A stretch of DNA of 64,000 bases from Lentisphaerae bacterium WC36. Lineage in GTDB: Bacteria > Verrucomicrobiota > Lentisphaeria > Victivallales > SZUA-371. The notes below the pieces were generated by a model. It worked only from the letters and a program-made list of their open reading frames with translations, did not search any database and was not told the DNA's origin. Within the stretch, counting starts at the first letter, position 1. Every line of letters starts with the position of its first letter. Made by a program: the position numbers and the translations under genes. Below, in pieces: positions 28,285-38,043 of the stretch. Location of the stretch: NCBI GenBank assembly GCA_020683205.1, contig CP085689.1, positions 744,001-808,000 of the forward strand, read 5' to 3'.

Positions 28285-29613
28285 TTACTTCTTAAAACAA
28301 CCATAATTTTCAAGAATTATTGCGTAAGTCTTGTGTTTTGATAGTCTTTCTTCAGTGAATTTCATGCCAGAAAATTTAAAAACATCTGATGCGCTAAAAG
28401 TTCGATCAATGACTGATAATGATTTGCGCAATGCTTTTTTACTAATAATATTGTTGTCTTCGTTTTTTGTAGCATTGTTAAATATTGCTGCAAGTATATT
28501 AATAATTACAGTACTTAATAAAAAATGCTTTATGCCTTGTATGAAATTTAAATTTAAACATGGTTGACTAAAAAAGTGTCCGCTAATTAAGCGAGAGTTT
28601 AAATAGTTAAATAGTAGTTCTTCTGCTTTTTCACTTAGTGTGCAGTTTAGAGCTGTTTTTAAGTAATCTTTGGAATTTGTTTGTGGATATTCGCTTGATA
28701 AATCATGCAGCGTTGCTAATCCAGCCGAAAATTTAAAATGTAAAAAACTATTTGCTATACGTTGACGAGCGCTTTTTTCAGTAACATTTTCGTCTGTTCT
28801 TGCATAATTACACAGCATGAAGCGTAATCGAATGCGATTATTAACATCAACAGTTTCATTTTTGGTGATTTTATTATATTCTTCTGTCAGTTCGCTGTGT
28901 GCTTTTTTTATAAAATTAAATGCATCATCGATAAAAAGTTCGTTGGCATTTTCAATTGCCGTTGCCATTTTTTTACTATCATGAAAGTCGATAATCTTAG
29001 CAATCGAATATAAACGAATTTTTAACGGTAATTTTTGGTAGTTTAAGATTTTTAAGACGGCTTGCTGAATAAAACGGATTTTTTCAAGAGAAGCTGGAAC
29101 TTTTTCACTATAAATTCCATCAGCGCTAGAATTTACCTCTTTAGCAAAGCTTAGTATTTTCTTTTTTTGCTTATGTAGTGCTACTTTGTCGTTGTTATTG
29201 TCGTTTTGTGTGCACTTAACGCTTTGACAGCGAAATTTTAAAGTCGCACTTACAGTATTGTCTTTCCATTCAAAAATATCTAAAGGGTAGAGACGACAGG
29301 CTAGAGATTTATATTCTTCGCCATATAAAGAATGGATAATACATAAATTTTTATCATCTAAAAAAACACAACTACCATCACTTTTTTTATTAATAGTATA
29401 TAACGATTTAGTTAGTTTTGTAAAATATTCTTCTGGCGCTGAGTTTTCGAAATCATAATTTGGTAAATCTAAGGATTCAATACGTTCTTTCTCTGCTAAT
29501 GTAACAGGTACTAACCAATGTCGACAGCATGCCCCGCAACTACTGCATGAAAATTTCAAATTTTTGTCAACATCAATTTTTATGTTTTTCATATTATGTT
29601 TCTTTGTTACCAT
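28285..29613 (-). CDS. YkgJ-family cysteine cluster protein with a long helical C-terminus
   Basis: The first roughly 100 residues hold the YkgJ-type (CxxCxxCC) cluster: CSSCGACCRHW at 19-29, then GSCVFLDDKNLCIIH and SLACRLYPLDI. Proteins of this family bind a metal, probably zinc or an Fe-S centre, and are of unknown function. The remaining 340 residues are helix-rich, have no motif I know and include a hydrophobic stretch (STVIINILAAIF) near 370. AAAGGA stands 6 nt before the ATG at 29613, so I keep this start rather than the Met at 29592. It lies 57 nt downstream of the GYF-RDD gene. Confidence 0.75.
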   Translation of the reverse strand: MVTKKHNMKNIKIDVDKNLKFSCSSCGACCRHWLVPVTLAEKERIESLDLPNYDFENSAPEEYFTKLTKSLYTINKKSDGSCVFLDDKNLCIIHSLYGEEYKSLACRLYPLDIFEWKDNTVSATLKFRCQSVKCTQNDNNNDKVALHKQKKKILSFAKEVNSSADGIYSEKVPASLEKIRFIQQAVLKILNYQKLPLKIRLYSIAKIIDFHDSKKMATAIENANELFIDDAFNFIKKAHSELTEEYNKITKNETVDVNNRIRLRFMLCNYARTDENVTEKSARQRIANSFLHFKFSAGLATLHDLSSEYPQTNSKDYLKTALNCTLSEKAEELLFNYLNSRLISGHFFSQPCLNLNFIQGIKHFLLSTVIINILAAIFNNATKNEDNNIISKKALRKSLSVIDRTFSASDVFKFSGMKFTEERLSKHKTYAIILENYGCFKK

Positions 29614-29670
29614 TGAAGTCCTTTACTAAAACTAACTTATTATTTTAAATATTACTTTTCAACAAAAAAC

Positions 29671-30585
29671 TTAATCAACTACTTTTGAACGAACTCTAAT
29701 TAACCATGTGTCAGTAAGTTGTTCTTGAAGTGAACGGCGTTTTGGCTCAAATAATGAAACAATTAGAGTTGTAAAACCAAGACCTAAGCTTAACATGTAA
29801 TATTTAAAAGCAATATCTGCAGTTATTGGTTCGAGAGTTTCTTCTTCATCATATTTTACAAGAGTTAATCCAAAAAACCACATCCCAATCGTTTGCGACC
29901 TGACTCCAAATAAAAATAACGAAGCAATAAAGTAACCAGAAAATATGATACAACTAAAAAATGTCAATAAACTATTAACCTTATCAATTGGCGCCCAGCG
30001 AGCATCTCCATCAAAAACGCTGATGGCAATATATTTTTCACTTTCACTTGAGCTTTTTTTGTACTCCCAAACTGCTCCACGTTTAAATTCAGCACTTTTA
30101 TCATCGCTTTTATTTGGTTTTCTAGTTGAGCTTGTAATATAGTTTTTTTTGATCATTTCAGCTGGAATTTTTTCAGCAATTTTAAGATCATTTTTTTCAA
30201 GATAAATTTTTAATGTCGGCGTTGAGCTAGCGCCAATACCTGAGGCATATATATAGGTGAACCATAGAAAAATAGTTGAAATTAGTAAAATAAATACTAT
30301 ATCACTAATTACAGCCATAGTGCGCAAAAAACCACCTGCAGGTAAAGGTATTAATTTGTTTTGGTAAGCAGTGTTTTCTTCAACATATTCTTCGCCACTG
30401 GCACTCATTTTTGCTTTAATTGCATCCTTTAAGAAGGCAAAACTGCTTGCCTTTTTCCAATCATTGAGCATTTGGCTTCGCACTTTACTATTCATCGTGA
30501 TCAAGCCTTCATCTACCATTTTAAGCATCTTAATTTTGGTATATGGGCCAAATTCTTTGCTTTTACCTTTTAAAAAATATTCCAT
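29671..30585 (-). CDS. Membrane protein with GYF_2-like and RDD domains
   Basis: A 304-residue protein. Residues 1-50 fit the GYF_2 fold (YFLKGKSKEFGPYT, then a Trp-Lys near 43), a domain used for protein-protein contact in bacteria. An RDD domain follows, with GGFLRTMAVISDIVF (about 84-98) supplying the R and D residues. A polar loop of about 90 residues is next, then further helices including SQTIGMWFFGLTLVK. Some RDD proteins act in cation transport or membrane-protein assembly, but none of these roles can be read here. AGGT stands before the ATG at 30585. The polar loop is longer than in most RDD proteins. Confidence 0.8.
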   Translation of the reverse strand: MEYFLKGKSKEFGPYTKIKMLKMVDEGLITMNSKVRSQMLNDWKKASSFAFLKDAIKAKMSASGEEYVEENTAYQNKLIPLPAGGFLRTMAVISDIVFILLISTIFLWFTYIYASGIGASSTPTLKIYLEKNDLKIAEKIPAEMIKKNYITSSTRKPNKSDDKSAEFKRGAVWEYKKSSSESEKYIAISVFDGDARWAPIDKVNSLLTFFSCIIFSGYFIASLFLFGVRSQTIGMWFFGLTLVKYDEEETLEPITADIAFKYYMLSLGLGFTTLIVSLFEPKRRSLQEQLTDTWLIRVRSKVVD

Positions 30586-30811
30586 ACTGACCTTTCTTGT
30601 TTTTTTGTTTTGAAAATGCTGCTGATATTCACCTAATTTCTACCTAACTACTAATAATAATCGCCATTTAGCTTTTTTTCCAATTTTAAAGTAATAAAAA
30701 TGCGTTAAAATTTAATTTAATTTAAAAAAAATATAGTAATTAAGTAAAAATCAACATATATTACCATCTCAAAGTCAAATCTTAAACCAAATTTAAGGAA
30801 TTTTAAAAAAA

Positions 30812-32101
30812 TTGATAATTGCTGAACTAATATTGTTTTTAGTTTTAATTTTTCTTTCTGGATTATTTTCTAGTAGTGAAACCGCATTGTTTGCTTTAAG
30901 TCGAGCTCGACTCCTTGAGTATAAAAATAGTGCGAATAAAGTTAAGAAAACTATCGCTATACTCATGAATAGTTATGAAACTACTTTAATTGCTATTATT
31001 TTAGGTAATACCTTTGTAAATGTTGGCTTAACCGTTCTTAGCGAATCACTGCTTGATTATTTTACTTTACCATTATGGGTCGTTACTGCGCTTTCTGCAA
31101 TTATTTCGGTTGTTGCTTTGTTGTTATTTGGAGAGGTTATTCCCAAAAGTATGGCATTGGCTAACAGTGTAAAGTTTGCTCATTTTACGGCATTTTTTAT
31201 TTACTATTTTAAATTAATTTTTACGCCAACAATTTGGTTATTAAATGTAGTTTGTAATGCTGGAGTGAATCTATTGGGGCGGATAAAAAATCAAGCCTTA
31301 AGTTATGAAGAGCATGGAGAATTTATCAGTTTTGCAGTTGAGAAGGGAGCTTTCTCATTTGAGGAGGGAAACTTTATTAAAAAATTATTATTTTTTCAGG
31401 AACAAAAAGTTAGTGGTATTATGGAAAGTAGAGTTGACATAAAAACGGTTTTTGAAGATGCTGAAATCTCTGATATTATGCCAATTATTAGTCGTTCAAA
31501 ACAGCTGTTTATTCCGATTTGTAAAAATGATATTGATGACTGCGAAAAGATTATTGTAAGTAAGAAATTTTTTCTTTTAGATAAAGTTGTTAAACTTGAT
31601 TATATTCATTCAGAGGCCGTGATTGCAGCAAAATTTTTGCCTGAAACTGTTAATTTGAGTATTGCTCTGAAATTTTTACAAGATAATAATATTGAGGTTG
31701 CTCTATTAACTGATGAATATGGTAGGGTTTCTGGAATGATTTCATTAGAAAATATTTATGAAAATATTCTTGGAGATATTGTTGATGAGCATGAAGATAG
31801 TTCAGTTTTTGTGCAAAATATTGCTGATAATAGATGGTTTATTTGCGGAATTGCACCAACAACTTTTTTATCAAGTTTATCAAAAAATGAAGTAATTTTG
31901 AATCGTATTTCGAAAGACTTAGAAGCTTATGAAGCGACCACTTTGAGTGGGCTTTTTGCTGAATATTTACAGCGTTTGCCGTTGTTGGGAGATGAAATTT
32001 ACATAGGTGAATATTTATTGCGAGTGGAACAATTAGATCATAAGAGAGTAGTTAAAATTTATGTTAAGTTTGTTGAAGAAACTAGTGAGGCTGAGTTATG
32101 A
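30812..32101 (+). CDS. CNNM / CBS / CorC-domain membrane protein (HlyC/CorC family)
   Basis: A 429-residue membrane protein. The N-terminal CNNM (DUF21) domain shows LFSSSETALFALSRARL at 20-36. It is followed by a CBS pair and a C-terminal CorC-HlyC domain (WFICGIAPTTFL to the end). This family includes magnesium/cobalt efflux proteins, and Mg2+ transport is the best guess. The start is a TTG at 30812, 12 nt after AAGGA, so the start is less certain than for neighbours. It overlaps the next gene by 4 nt (ATGA), and both encode the same type of protein. Confidence 0.85.
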   Translation: MIIAELILFLVLIFLSGLFSSSETALFALSRARLLEYKNSANKVKKTIAILMNSYETTLIAIILGNTFVNVGLTVLSESLLDYFTLPLWVVTALSAIISVVALLLFGEVIPKSMALANSVKFAHFTAFFIYYFKLIFTPTIWLLNVVCNAGVNLLGRIKNQALSYEEHGEFISFAVEKGAFSFEEGNFIKKLLFFQEQKVSGIMESRVDIKTVFEDAEISDIMPIISRSKQLFIPICKNDIDDCEKIIVSKKFFLLDKVVKLDYIHSEAVIAAKFLPETVNLSIALKFLQDNNIEVALLTDEYGRVSGMISLENIYENILGDIVDEHEDSSVFVQNIADNRWFICGIAPTTFLSSLSKNEVILNRISKDLEAYEATTLSGLFAEYLQRLPLLGDEIYIGEYLLRVEQLDHKRVVKIYVKFVEETSEAEL

Positions 32102-33069
32102 TTTATCTATTTTTACTATGCTTGTTTAATGCCTTGCAGAGTTTTTTTGGTGGAATTGAATGTTCATTTGTTTCAATTCAAATACCTAGAGTGCGTAATG
32201 GAGTACGTAATGGCTGTAAGCGCGCTGCAATTATATTTGATAAAATGGATAATGTGCAATTGGTACTCTCAAGCACTTTAGTTGGTACTAATATTAGTAT
32301 TGTTTTTGCCTCGTTGATGGCAGTGCGTTTTATTCAAGATTTTTTAGGTTTTCAAGGACGGTATGTGGGAATTTTAACCACAGTTGGTATGACTTTTTTA
32401 ATTTTAATTTTTGACATTGTACCCAAAAATTGGGCTCGTCAAGCACCGTATCGTCGCTTATTAGTGTTGATTTACCCATATTGCTTCTTTGCCTGGTTGC
32501 TTTATATTCCTGGAAAACTGATGTGTAATTTTGCTAATTGGTTTGTTAATTTAGTGTCAAAAAGTAACTCGAATTCATCACAGTTATTTTTAAGAAATGA
32601 TTTTCGTTTTTTGTTGAGGGACTCAGAAGCTGCTAATATTATGAGTAAAAATGAAGTAGCAACACTTGATAATGCTATTGATTTTTTTAAATTTGAAGCA
32701 AAAGATATTTTGATTCCAAGCTCTAAGGTTGTAACGATTAAAGCAATGTGTTCAGTTGCAGATGCGCTAAAATTATGTCGTGAAAAGGAGTATAGTAGGT
32801 TGGTTGTGATTGATGACACTGGTTTATATATTGGTGTGTTTTCTTTATATGAGGTAATGGATATTGTTGAAACGGCATATATCCAAACATTGTTAGTAAA
32901 AGATGTTATGCGCCATGCTACAACTATTAAAAGTAAATTAAAAATTCATCAAATTATAGGCGCTGCACGAGAAAATAATTCGCCATTGCTTTTTGTTGAA
33001 AATAGCAGAGGTAAAATTTTAGGGGTTGTTACCGCTGAAGATGTTATTAAAAGTGTGTTTTGTAATTAG
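32098..33069 (+). CDS. CNNM / CBS-domain membrane protein, shorter partner
   Basis: A 323-residue protein with a CNNM domain (FFGGIECSFVSIQIPRVR near 16-33) and a CBS pair, but without the C-terminal CorC domain of its neighbour. The two genes overlap by ATGA. Tandem CNNM genes are known in several phyla, and the pair may form a heteromeric transporter; that is inference. Polar residues equivalent to those forming the ion site in CNNM proteins (Ser-Ser-Glu in the upstream protein) are replaced by Gly-Gly-Ile-Glu here, with only the Glu kept. Confidence 0.82.
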   Translation: MIYLFLLCLFNALQSFFGGIECSFVSIQIPRVRNGVRNGCKRAAIIFDKMDNVQLVLSSTLVGTNISIVFASLMAVRFIQDFLGFQGRYVGILTTVGMTFLILIFDIVPKNWARQAPYRRLLVLIYPYCFFAWLLYIPGKLMCNFANWFVNLVSKSNSNSSQLFLRNDFRFLLRDSEAANIMSKNEVATLDNAIDFFKFEAKDILIPSSKVVTIKAMCSVADALKLCREKEYSRLVVIDDTGLYIGVFSLYEVMDIVETAYIQTLLVKDVMRHATTIKSKLKIHQIIGAARENNSPLLFVENSRGKILGVVTAEDVIKSVFCN

Positions 33070-33268
33070 TTGCTTTAATTTTTTTTGAAAATTTTCTAAT
33101 TTCTATCTTGCTTATATTTTGTTACTTACGCATCAAAAAAATCCTTGTTAAATTGAGTTGAAAGTAAATATTGTTGTTTTTAGTCAAGTAAAAAATAGTA
33201 AAAAAAGGCAAAATCTAGCAAATATTACATTTTTTTTGATAAATAAAACTAATAAAATGCTATATTAT

Positions 33269-33296
33269 TTGCAAAAATAAAAAAAATGCTTATAAT
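33269..33296 (+). promoter_or_regulatory. Promoter of the ECF sigma factor-kinase pair
   Basis: TTGCAA (33269-33274), 16 bp, TATAAT (33291-33296). A second, extended -10 element (TGCTATATT, 33258-33266) lies just upstream. The 308-bp gap before the sigma factor gene holds nothing else that I can name. Confidence 0.55.
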
Positions 33297-33378
33297 TATA
33301 CAATGTACGTACTAGTGTTCTGGTATGTTATTTGTAGAGAAATAGTTTTTTTAAAATGAAGTGCAAAGGAAATTAGTT

Positions 33379-34014
33379 GTGAAAACAAAGGAAATTAATG
33401 CTGAGCATGGAAATGATAAGTGCATGACGCGTATAACTTTAATTGAACGTGTGCGCGATAAAAATGATGAAGAATCTTGGCAAGAATTTGTCGAGTATTA
33501 TAAAAATTTTATATTTATTCTTCTCAAACATTTTAGTGTCGGCGATAATGATATTGATGATTTAATGCAGATAGTTCAATTGAAATTATGGAATGGTATC
33601 AGCAATTATCAACAACATAAAAATAATGCTAAGTTTCGGACATGGTTAGGAACTGTGGTTCGAAATGTAGTGTTTACATACAATAAATCCCAATCTAAGC
33701 ACTATAATCAACGTGTCGGAGACGATCTTAATGATCTTGAATTTTTATTAGAACACAAAAATGAAGATCAGTTTGAGCAAATTATTGAACATGAGTGGAA
33801 AAATTATATAACTACTTTGGCGATGGAAAATATCAAGGAATTTTTTAGCGGCAAAGCTATTGATGTTTTTACTATGACTGTGAAAGGTCTCTCTGCTGAC
33901 GAAATAGCTCAGAAGTTGCAAATGAAAGTTGAAAGTGTCTATGTTTTGCGCAACAGAGTAAAAGAAAGATTATTTCAAGAAGTTAAGTATTTGCGTCGAG
34001 AACTTGAATTTTAA
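33379..34014 (+). CDS. ECF-type RNA polymerase sigma factor
   Basis: About 211 residues with region 2 (SWQEFVEYYKNFIFILLKHF, then DDLMQIVQLKLWN and the promoter-melting part KFRTWLGTVVRNV) and a C-terminal region 4 helix-turn-helix (KGLSADEIAQKLQMKVESVY). It resembles PVC-type ECF factors that open with TRITLIERVR. I take the GTG at 33379, with AAAGGA 8 nt upstream; a GTG at 33361 would be longer, and an ATG at 33424 would begin exactly at the conserved TRITLIERVR, so that shorter start remains possible. The gene is followed after 42 nt by a transmembrane Ser/Thr kinase, an arrangement seen in Planctomycetes and Lentisphaerae where the kinase controls the sigma factor. Confidence 0.85.
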   Translation: MKTKEINAEHGNDKCMTRITLIERVRDKNDEESWQEFVEYYKNFIFILLKHFSVGDNDIDDLMQIVQLKLWNGISNYQQHKNNAKFRTWLGTVVRNVVFTYNKSQSKHYNQRVGDDLNDLEFLLEHKNEDQFEQIIEHEWKNYITTLAMENIKEFFSGKAIDVFTMTVKGLSADEIAQKLQMKVESVYVLRNRVKERLFQEVKYLRRELEF

Positions 34015-34056
34015 AATCATTAAAAAATTCTTTTTGCATTTGAAGGTGAGTTGTTT

Positions 34057-36918
34057 ATGAACAATCTTAGTTCAAAATTTAAGAAACTTGATATGATAAA
34101 TGATGATTTTAGCTCATTTTATAATTTTGATCAAGATTTTAAAGATGCGATAACCCAAGAACTTGAGGTTATCAGTGAATTTTATTCACAAAAAGAGCTG
34201 ATTGCTGAAGGGGGAATGAAAAAAGTTCTTAAAGTTTTTGATAATCGTTGTCATCGTTTTATTGCCTTAGCTCAAAGTAAAGATGACTTAGGTAGTGATT
34301 ATCAAGGACAGCTACTTCGTGAAGCTCGTCTAACTGCTTCATTAAACCATCCAAATATAATTAAAGTTTTTGATATCTATCTTGATGAAAATGGTCGAGC
34401 CTATTTTACTATGGATTTAAAAGATGGTTTATCATTAGCTGAATTAATTGAATTTTGCTACCATAAGCAACAGCCAAAAGACAATAAAAGTGTAGATTTA
34501 GAATATTTTGCAAATTTTCCTCAAGATCGTTTTTTGGAAATTTTTTTAAAGATTTGTGATGCTGTCGCATATGCACATAGCCAAGGTATTGTACATTTAG
34601 ATTTAAAACCTAGTAATGTGCAGGTTGGATATCATGGTGAAGTTATGGTCTGTGACTGGGGGTTAGCAAAAGTTATTGACCCAAGCTTGGCTGGAGATGA
34701 TATTGAAAGCGTTGTTATTAATAGTAACGTTGAGCAGGTTGAAAAAATTACTAATTTAAATCGTAGTGATATTTTGAATAATTTTACATATTTTGGTGAA
34801 ATTAAGGGGACGCCAGGATATATGTCTTTTGAGCAGGCTAATCGAAATAAAACAGTTACTAGACAAAGTGATATATATGCTCTTGGGGCGATTTTGTATT
34901 CAATGATGACAGGGATTTTACCGCAAGTTAAAGATTTTAAAGCTATTATCAATGAAACCAAAGCTGGTAATATTGCTCTAGAAAAACTTTATGGAAAAAA
35001 AGGTAAGAAAATTCCTAAAAGCTTATACGCTGTTGTTAAAAAGGCGATGTCAACAAAAAGTGATAGTTATAGTTGCGTGAATGACCTTAAGGATGATATT
35101 GAAAAATATCGCACTGGTTTTGCTACTGGAGCTGAAAATGCTAACTTTTACCGTGAGGCTCGGCTTTTTTATACTAGAAATCGTCACCTTTGTTTAATTA
35201 TTTTAGCTGCTTTGATTTTGATTTTCTCTAGTTTGGTGTTCTTTTTACTTTTTTTAAACACTAGCCGATTGCAATTAATCCAACAAGAACAGCAGACAAA
35301 AAGTGCCTTAACTTTATATCAAAGAGAGAGTGCATGGTTTGATAATTTGTATGAAGTTAATTTAGACAGTTTAACACGTCTTTGCTATATTAACCCATCA
35401 GAGGGAGTGCTAATTGTTTTAAAAAGATTGGATAAAATGTTGTCTAAAAATTCAGATGATAAAACATTATTAGGTGCAAAAGGAACCATTTTATTTATCA
35501 TGCAAGATTTTGATAATGCTGTAAAATTTTTAAAAAATAGTAACTATTATCAAGCTTCATTTACGCAATTAGCAGAAAAATACTCAAGAAAGCAAAAAAA
35601 TCAGCAAGAAAATCTTTTATCTGCTGATGATATGGTGAGTTTAATAAAAGAACTAAGCAAAGATCCTAATAACTTAGAAATTACCACGAAATTGGTAGTT
35701 TATTATGTTTCTATGGTTGATAATTTTGCCAAAACTGCGCCAGTTGTTAAACAGTTGTTACAAAATGTTAATAAAAACTGGAATGCTGACAATGGCTTTT
35801 ATTTTGATAGTAAAAATAATATTTTATATCTAAAAGGAAATGGTTTAGAAAAGCTTGGTATTGGTTCTGATCAGGTGTTTACAATCAGTTATTTAGCATA
35901 TTGTAATATCAGAAAATTGGTGATTGATTCAGCAGATTTTAATAAATTAGACCAATTAAAAGGTGCTAACTTTGATGTTTTAGATATTAGTAATTGTGCT
36001 GTAAACAGCGCAGGAGCTTTGTTTGCATATAAAAATATAACTAAAAAATTAATTATTAGAAAGCGTCAAATAAGTAAGACTGATATTAAGCGTTTAAAAT
36101 CTGACTTAGGCTATAACGTTTCAGTAAATACAAAAGCGACATTCAATAGTAATAATGTTTATGATATTGCATTATGGTTACAAGAGAGTTTGCTCAATAT
36201 TAATACGGAAATAAATAATATTGATGGTGAAGTGTATGTACAGCGCGTTAGAAAAGTTCTCCGGGTTGCTAGGTCACGAATTTATTTTATTCGTCAAGAT
36301 TTTGGTGGGGCATTGTTTTTTATTAGACGGCATAGTGTTAATGCCCCTAAGTTGAAAAAACTCAGTGAAAAATATAAGAATTTACCGACAAATACTAAAG
36401 GTGTTTTGAAAGGACAGTATTTTATAGAATTTATTAAAGATATTAAAAAAGAGAATTTTACCGACGATACATTTGAACGAGTAATTGCTTTTCATTTGTA
36501 CCGACTCAATAATTTTGGCAAATCAATGAATATTTTAAGAGAAATTTTAAAACTTAAAAATCCTGAGTGGGATAGTTCTAAATTTAAATATGATAATAGT
36601 AAAAATTCACTGGTTGTTAGTGGAGACAACTTAAATATTTTGGGTGTATCTAAGGATAAATGGAGTTATTTACAGTATTGTAATATTAATACTTTGGTCA
36701 TCGATGTGCCTAGTTTTGGCGACCTAAGACAGCTTGGTGGTGCAAATTTAGATGTTTTAGATATTAGTAAAACGAATGTAAGTAATGTTTCAGCATTTTT
36801 TGATAATTGTCAGATAACTAAAAAATTATTAGTACGTGAAGGGCAGTTACCAGATTTTATTATTACGCGTTTAACCAATATGTATAATATACAAGTACAA
36901 ATTATCAATCCTAATTGA
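34057..36918 (+). CDS. Transmembrane Ser/Thr protein kinase with duplicated C-terminal sensor region
   Basis: A 953-residue protein: cytoplasmic kinase (about 45-345), one membrane helix (about 376-400) and a large outer part. Catalytic elements seen are EGGMKKV (glycine loop, 51-57), H180-x-D182 in HLDLKPSN, D200 in CDWG (a DFG variant) and GTPGYMSFEQ. The canonical VAxK lysine aligns with Ala72 in IALAQSK, so ATP binding must use another lysine or be weak. The outer part has two copies of a roughly 190-residue unit; each contains LDVLDIS, ITKKL and a similar run before them, suggesting a leucine-rich-repeat-like fold. AGGTGAG gives the ATG at 34057 rather than the TTG at 34051. It pairs with the ECF factor just upstream. 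Confidence 0.85.
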   Translation: MNNLSSKFKKLDMINDDFSSFYNFDQDFKDAITQELEVISEFYSQKELIAEGGMKKVLKVFDNRCHRFIALAQSKDDLGSDYQGQLLREARLTASLNHPNIIKVFDIYLDENGRAYFTMDLKDGLSLAELIEFCYHKQQPKDNKSVDLEYFANFPQDRFLEIFLKICDAVAYAHSQGIVHLDLKPSNVQVGYHGEVMVCDWGLAKVIDPSLAGDDIESVVINSNVEQVEKITNLNRSDILNNFTYFGEIKGTPGYMSFEQANRNKTVTRQSDIYALGAILYSMMTGILPQVKDFKAIINETKAGNIALEKLYGKKGKKIPKSLYAVVKKAMSTKSDSYSCVNDLKDDIEKYRTGFATGAENANFYREARLFYTRNRHLCLIILAALILIFSSLVFFLLFLNTSRLQLIQQEQQTKSALTLYQRESAWFDNLYEVNLDSLTRLCYINPSEGVLIVLKRLDKMLSKNSDDKTLLGAKGTILFIMQDFDNAVKFLKNSNYYQASFTQLAEKYSRKQKNQQENLLSADDMVSLIKELSKDPNNLEITTKLVVYYVSMVDNFAKTAPVVKQLLQNVNKNWNADNGFYFDSKNNILYLKGNGLEKLGIGSDQVFTISYLAYCNIRKLVIDSADFNKLDQLKGANFDVLDISNCAVNSAGALFAYKNITKKLIIRKRQISKTDIKRLKSDLGYNVSVNTKATFNSNNVYDIALWLQESLLNINTEINNIDGEVYVQRVRKVLRVARSRIYFIRQDFGGALFFIRRHSVNAPKLKKLSEKYKNLPTNTKGVLKGQYFIEFIKDIKKENFTDDTFERVIAFHLYRLNNFGKSMNILREILKLKNPEWDSSKFKYDNSKNSLVVSGDNLNILGVSKDKWSYLQYCNINTLVIDVPSFGDLRQLGGANLDVLDISKTNVSNVSAFFDNCQITKKLLVREGQLPDFIITRLTNMYNIQVQIINPN

Positions 36919-36941
36919 TAACCTGCAGTGATTAGAAATTT

Positions 36942-37829
36942 TTAAAAGTTATTATTAGAAATACCACGTAATATATTACGATACTCTTTTGGTGAATATT
37001 TTAAGCGTTTTTTAAATTGACGGCAAAAATAATTGCTATCTTTAAAGCCGCATTTTAACGCAATTTCGCTTATGCTGAAATCTTTTTTATTTAATAATCC
37101 ACACGCTTTTTGTAGCCGTAATCTTAATAAATATTCAATTGGAGAGCAATTAACTATTTCTTGAAATGTGCGGTTTAAGCTACTTATCGACATGCCTGCA
37201 AAATTTGCTAATTCTTGACGCGTCCAAGGTTTTGAACAGTCGTTAGCTAAAGCTGAAAAAACGGTCGCCAAACGCATCATTTGATTATTTTTTGATTCAA
37301 TATTTAAGTTGCTATAAAAACGAACCAATAGTGCGATTACTTGCATAAAAAGAGCTGTAATCATCATTTGATAACCATCTTTTTTTTCTACTTGCTCTTG
37401 CTCCATACAATCAATTAAATTCATAACTTGAGCTAATTGTTCTGAATTTAAATTTAGAGAAGTGTTATTTTTTCCTTTATTGGGGAAATGGGGATGAAGT
37501 AAAAATAATGCTTGGAATGCTGGAAAACGCGTTAATTCTAATAATGAATTATCAATTAGTGACATATCAAAAATTAAGTTAATTAAATGTAAATTTGCCA
37601 CATTTCGATAGCCATGTGGAATGTTATCATTAATAACATAAACATCCCCTGTTTTAACAATGTTTGAATCATAATCTAAATAATGTTCACCACTGCCATT
37701 GTAAACGATAACTAGTTCACAAAATTCATGTGTATGCAATGGGTAAGGTATTTGTGGCTCTCGGCGCAAAACCTTTATCGGTATTTTTTTATCATGAATA
37801 AATTCAGCTGTTTTTAATAAATTTTCCAT
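36942..37829 (-). CDS. AraC-family transcription regulator with cupin domain
   Basis: A 295-residue regulator. The N-terminal cupin (PLHTHEFCELVIVYNGSGEHYL near 31-52) binds the effector and the C-terminal double helix-turn-helix spans about 195-290, with SISEIALKCGFKDSNYFCRQFKK as the second HTH. This layout is typical of regulators of sugar catabolism. GGAGAG stands 5 nt before the ATG at 37829, so the longer frame to 37877 is unlikely. It is divergent from the HzsA-RpiB gene and 24 nt from the end of the kinase gene. It probably controls the divergent gene and perhaps the rhamnosidase. Confidence 0.88.
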   Translation of the reverse strand: MENLLKTAEFIHDKKIPIKVLRREPQIPYPLHTHEFCELVIVYNGSGEHYLDYDSNIVKTGDVYVINDNIPHGYRNVANLHLINLIFDMSLIDNSLLELTRFPAFQALFLLHPHFPNKGKNNTSLNLNSEQLAQVMNLIDCMEQEQVEKKDGYQMMITALFMQVIALLVRFYSNLNIESKNNQMMRLATVFSALANDCSKPWTRQELANFAGMSISSLNRTFQEIVNCSPIEYLLRLRLQKACGLLNKKDFSISEIALKCGFKDSNYFCRQFKKRLKYSPKEYRNILRGISNNNF

Positions 37830-38043
37830 AACGACTCTCCATTTTTTTATAATAGATAAAACTAGCATATTTGACACGATAGTGCAAGTTTTTGAATCAA
37901 TAATTAAGGTTTAGTTTATATTTCATAGTTATATTTAATACTAGAAAAAATAATTATGCAATAATTTATTAACGAAGTCATTAAAAAAATTTATTAAGTT
38001 AAGAATAGACTTTGGAGTATTTAAAAAATGAGGAAAGTAAACA

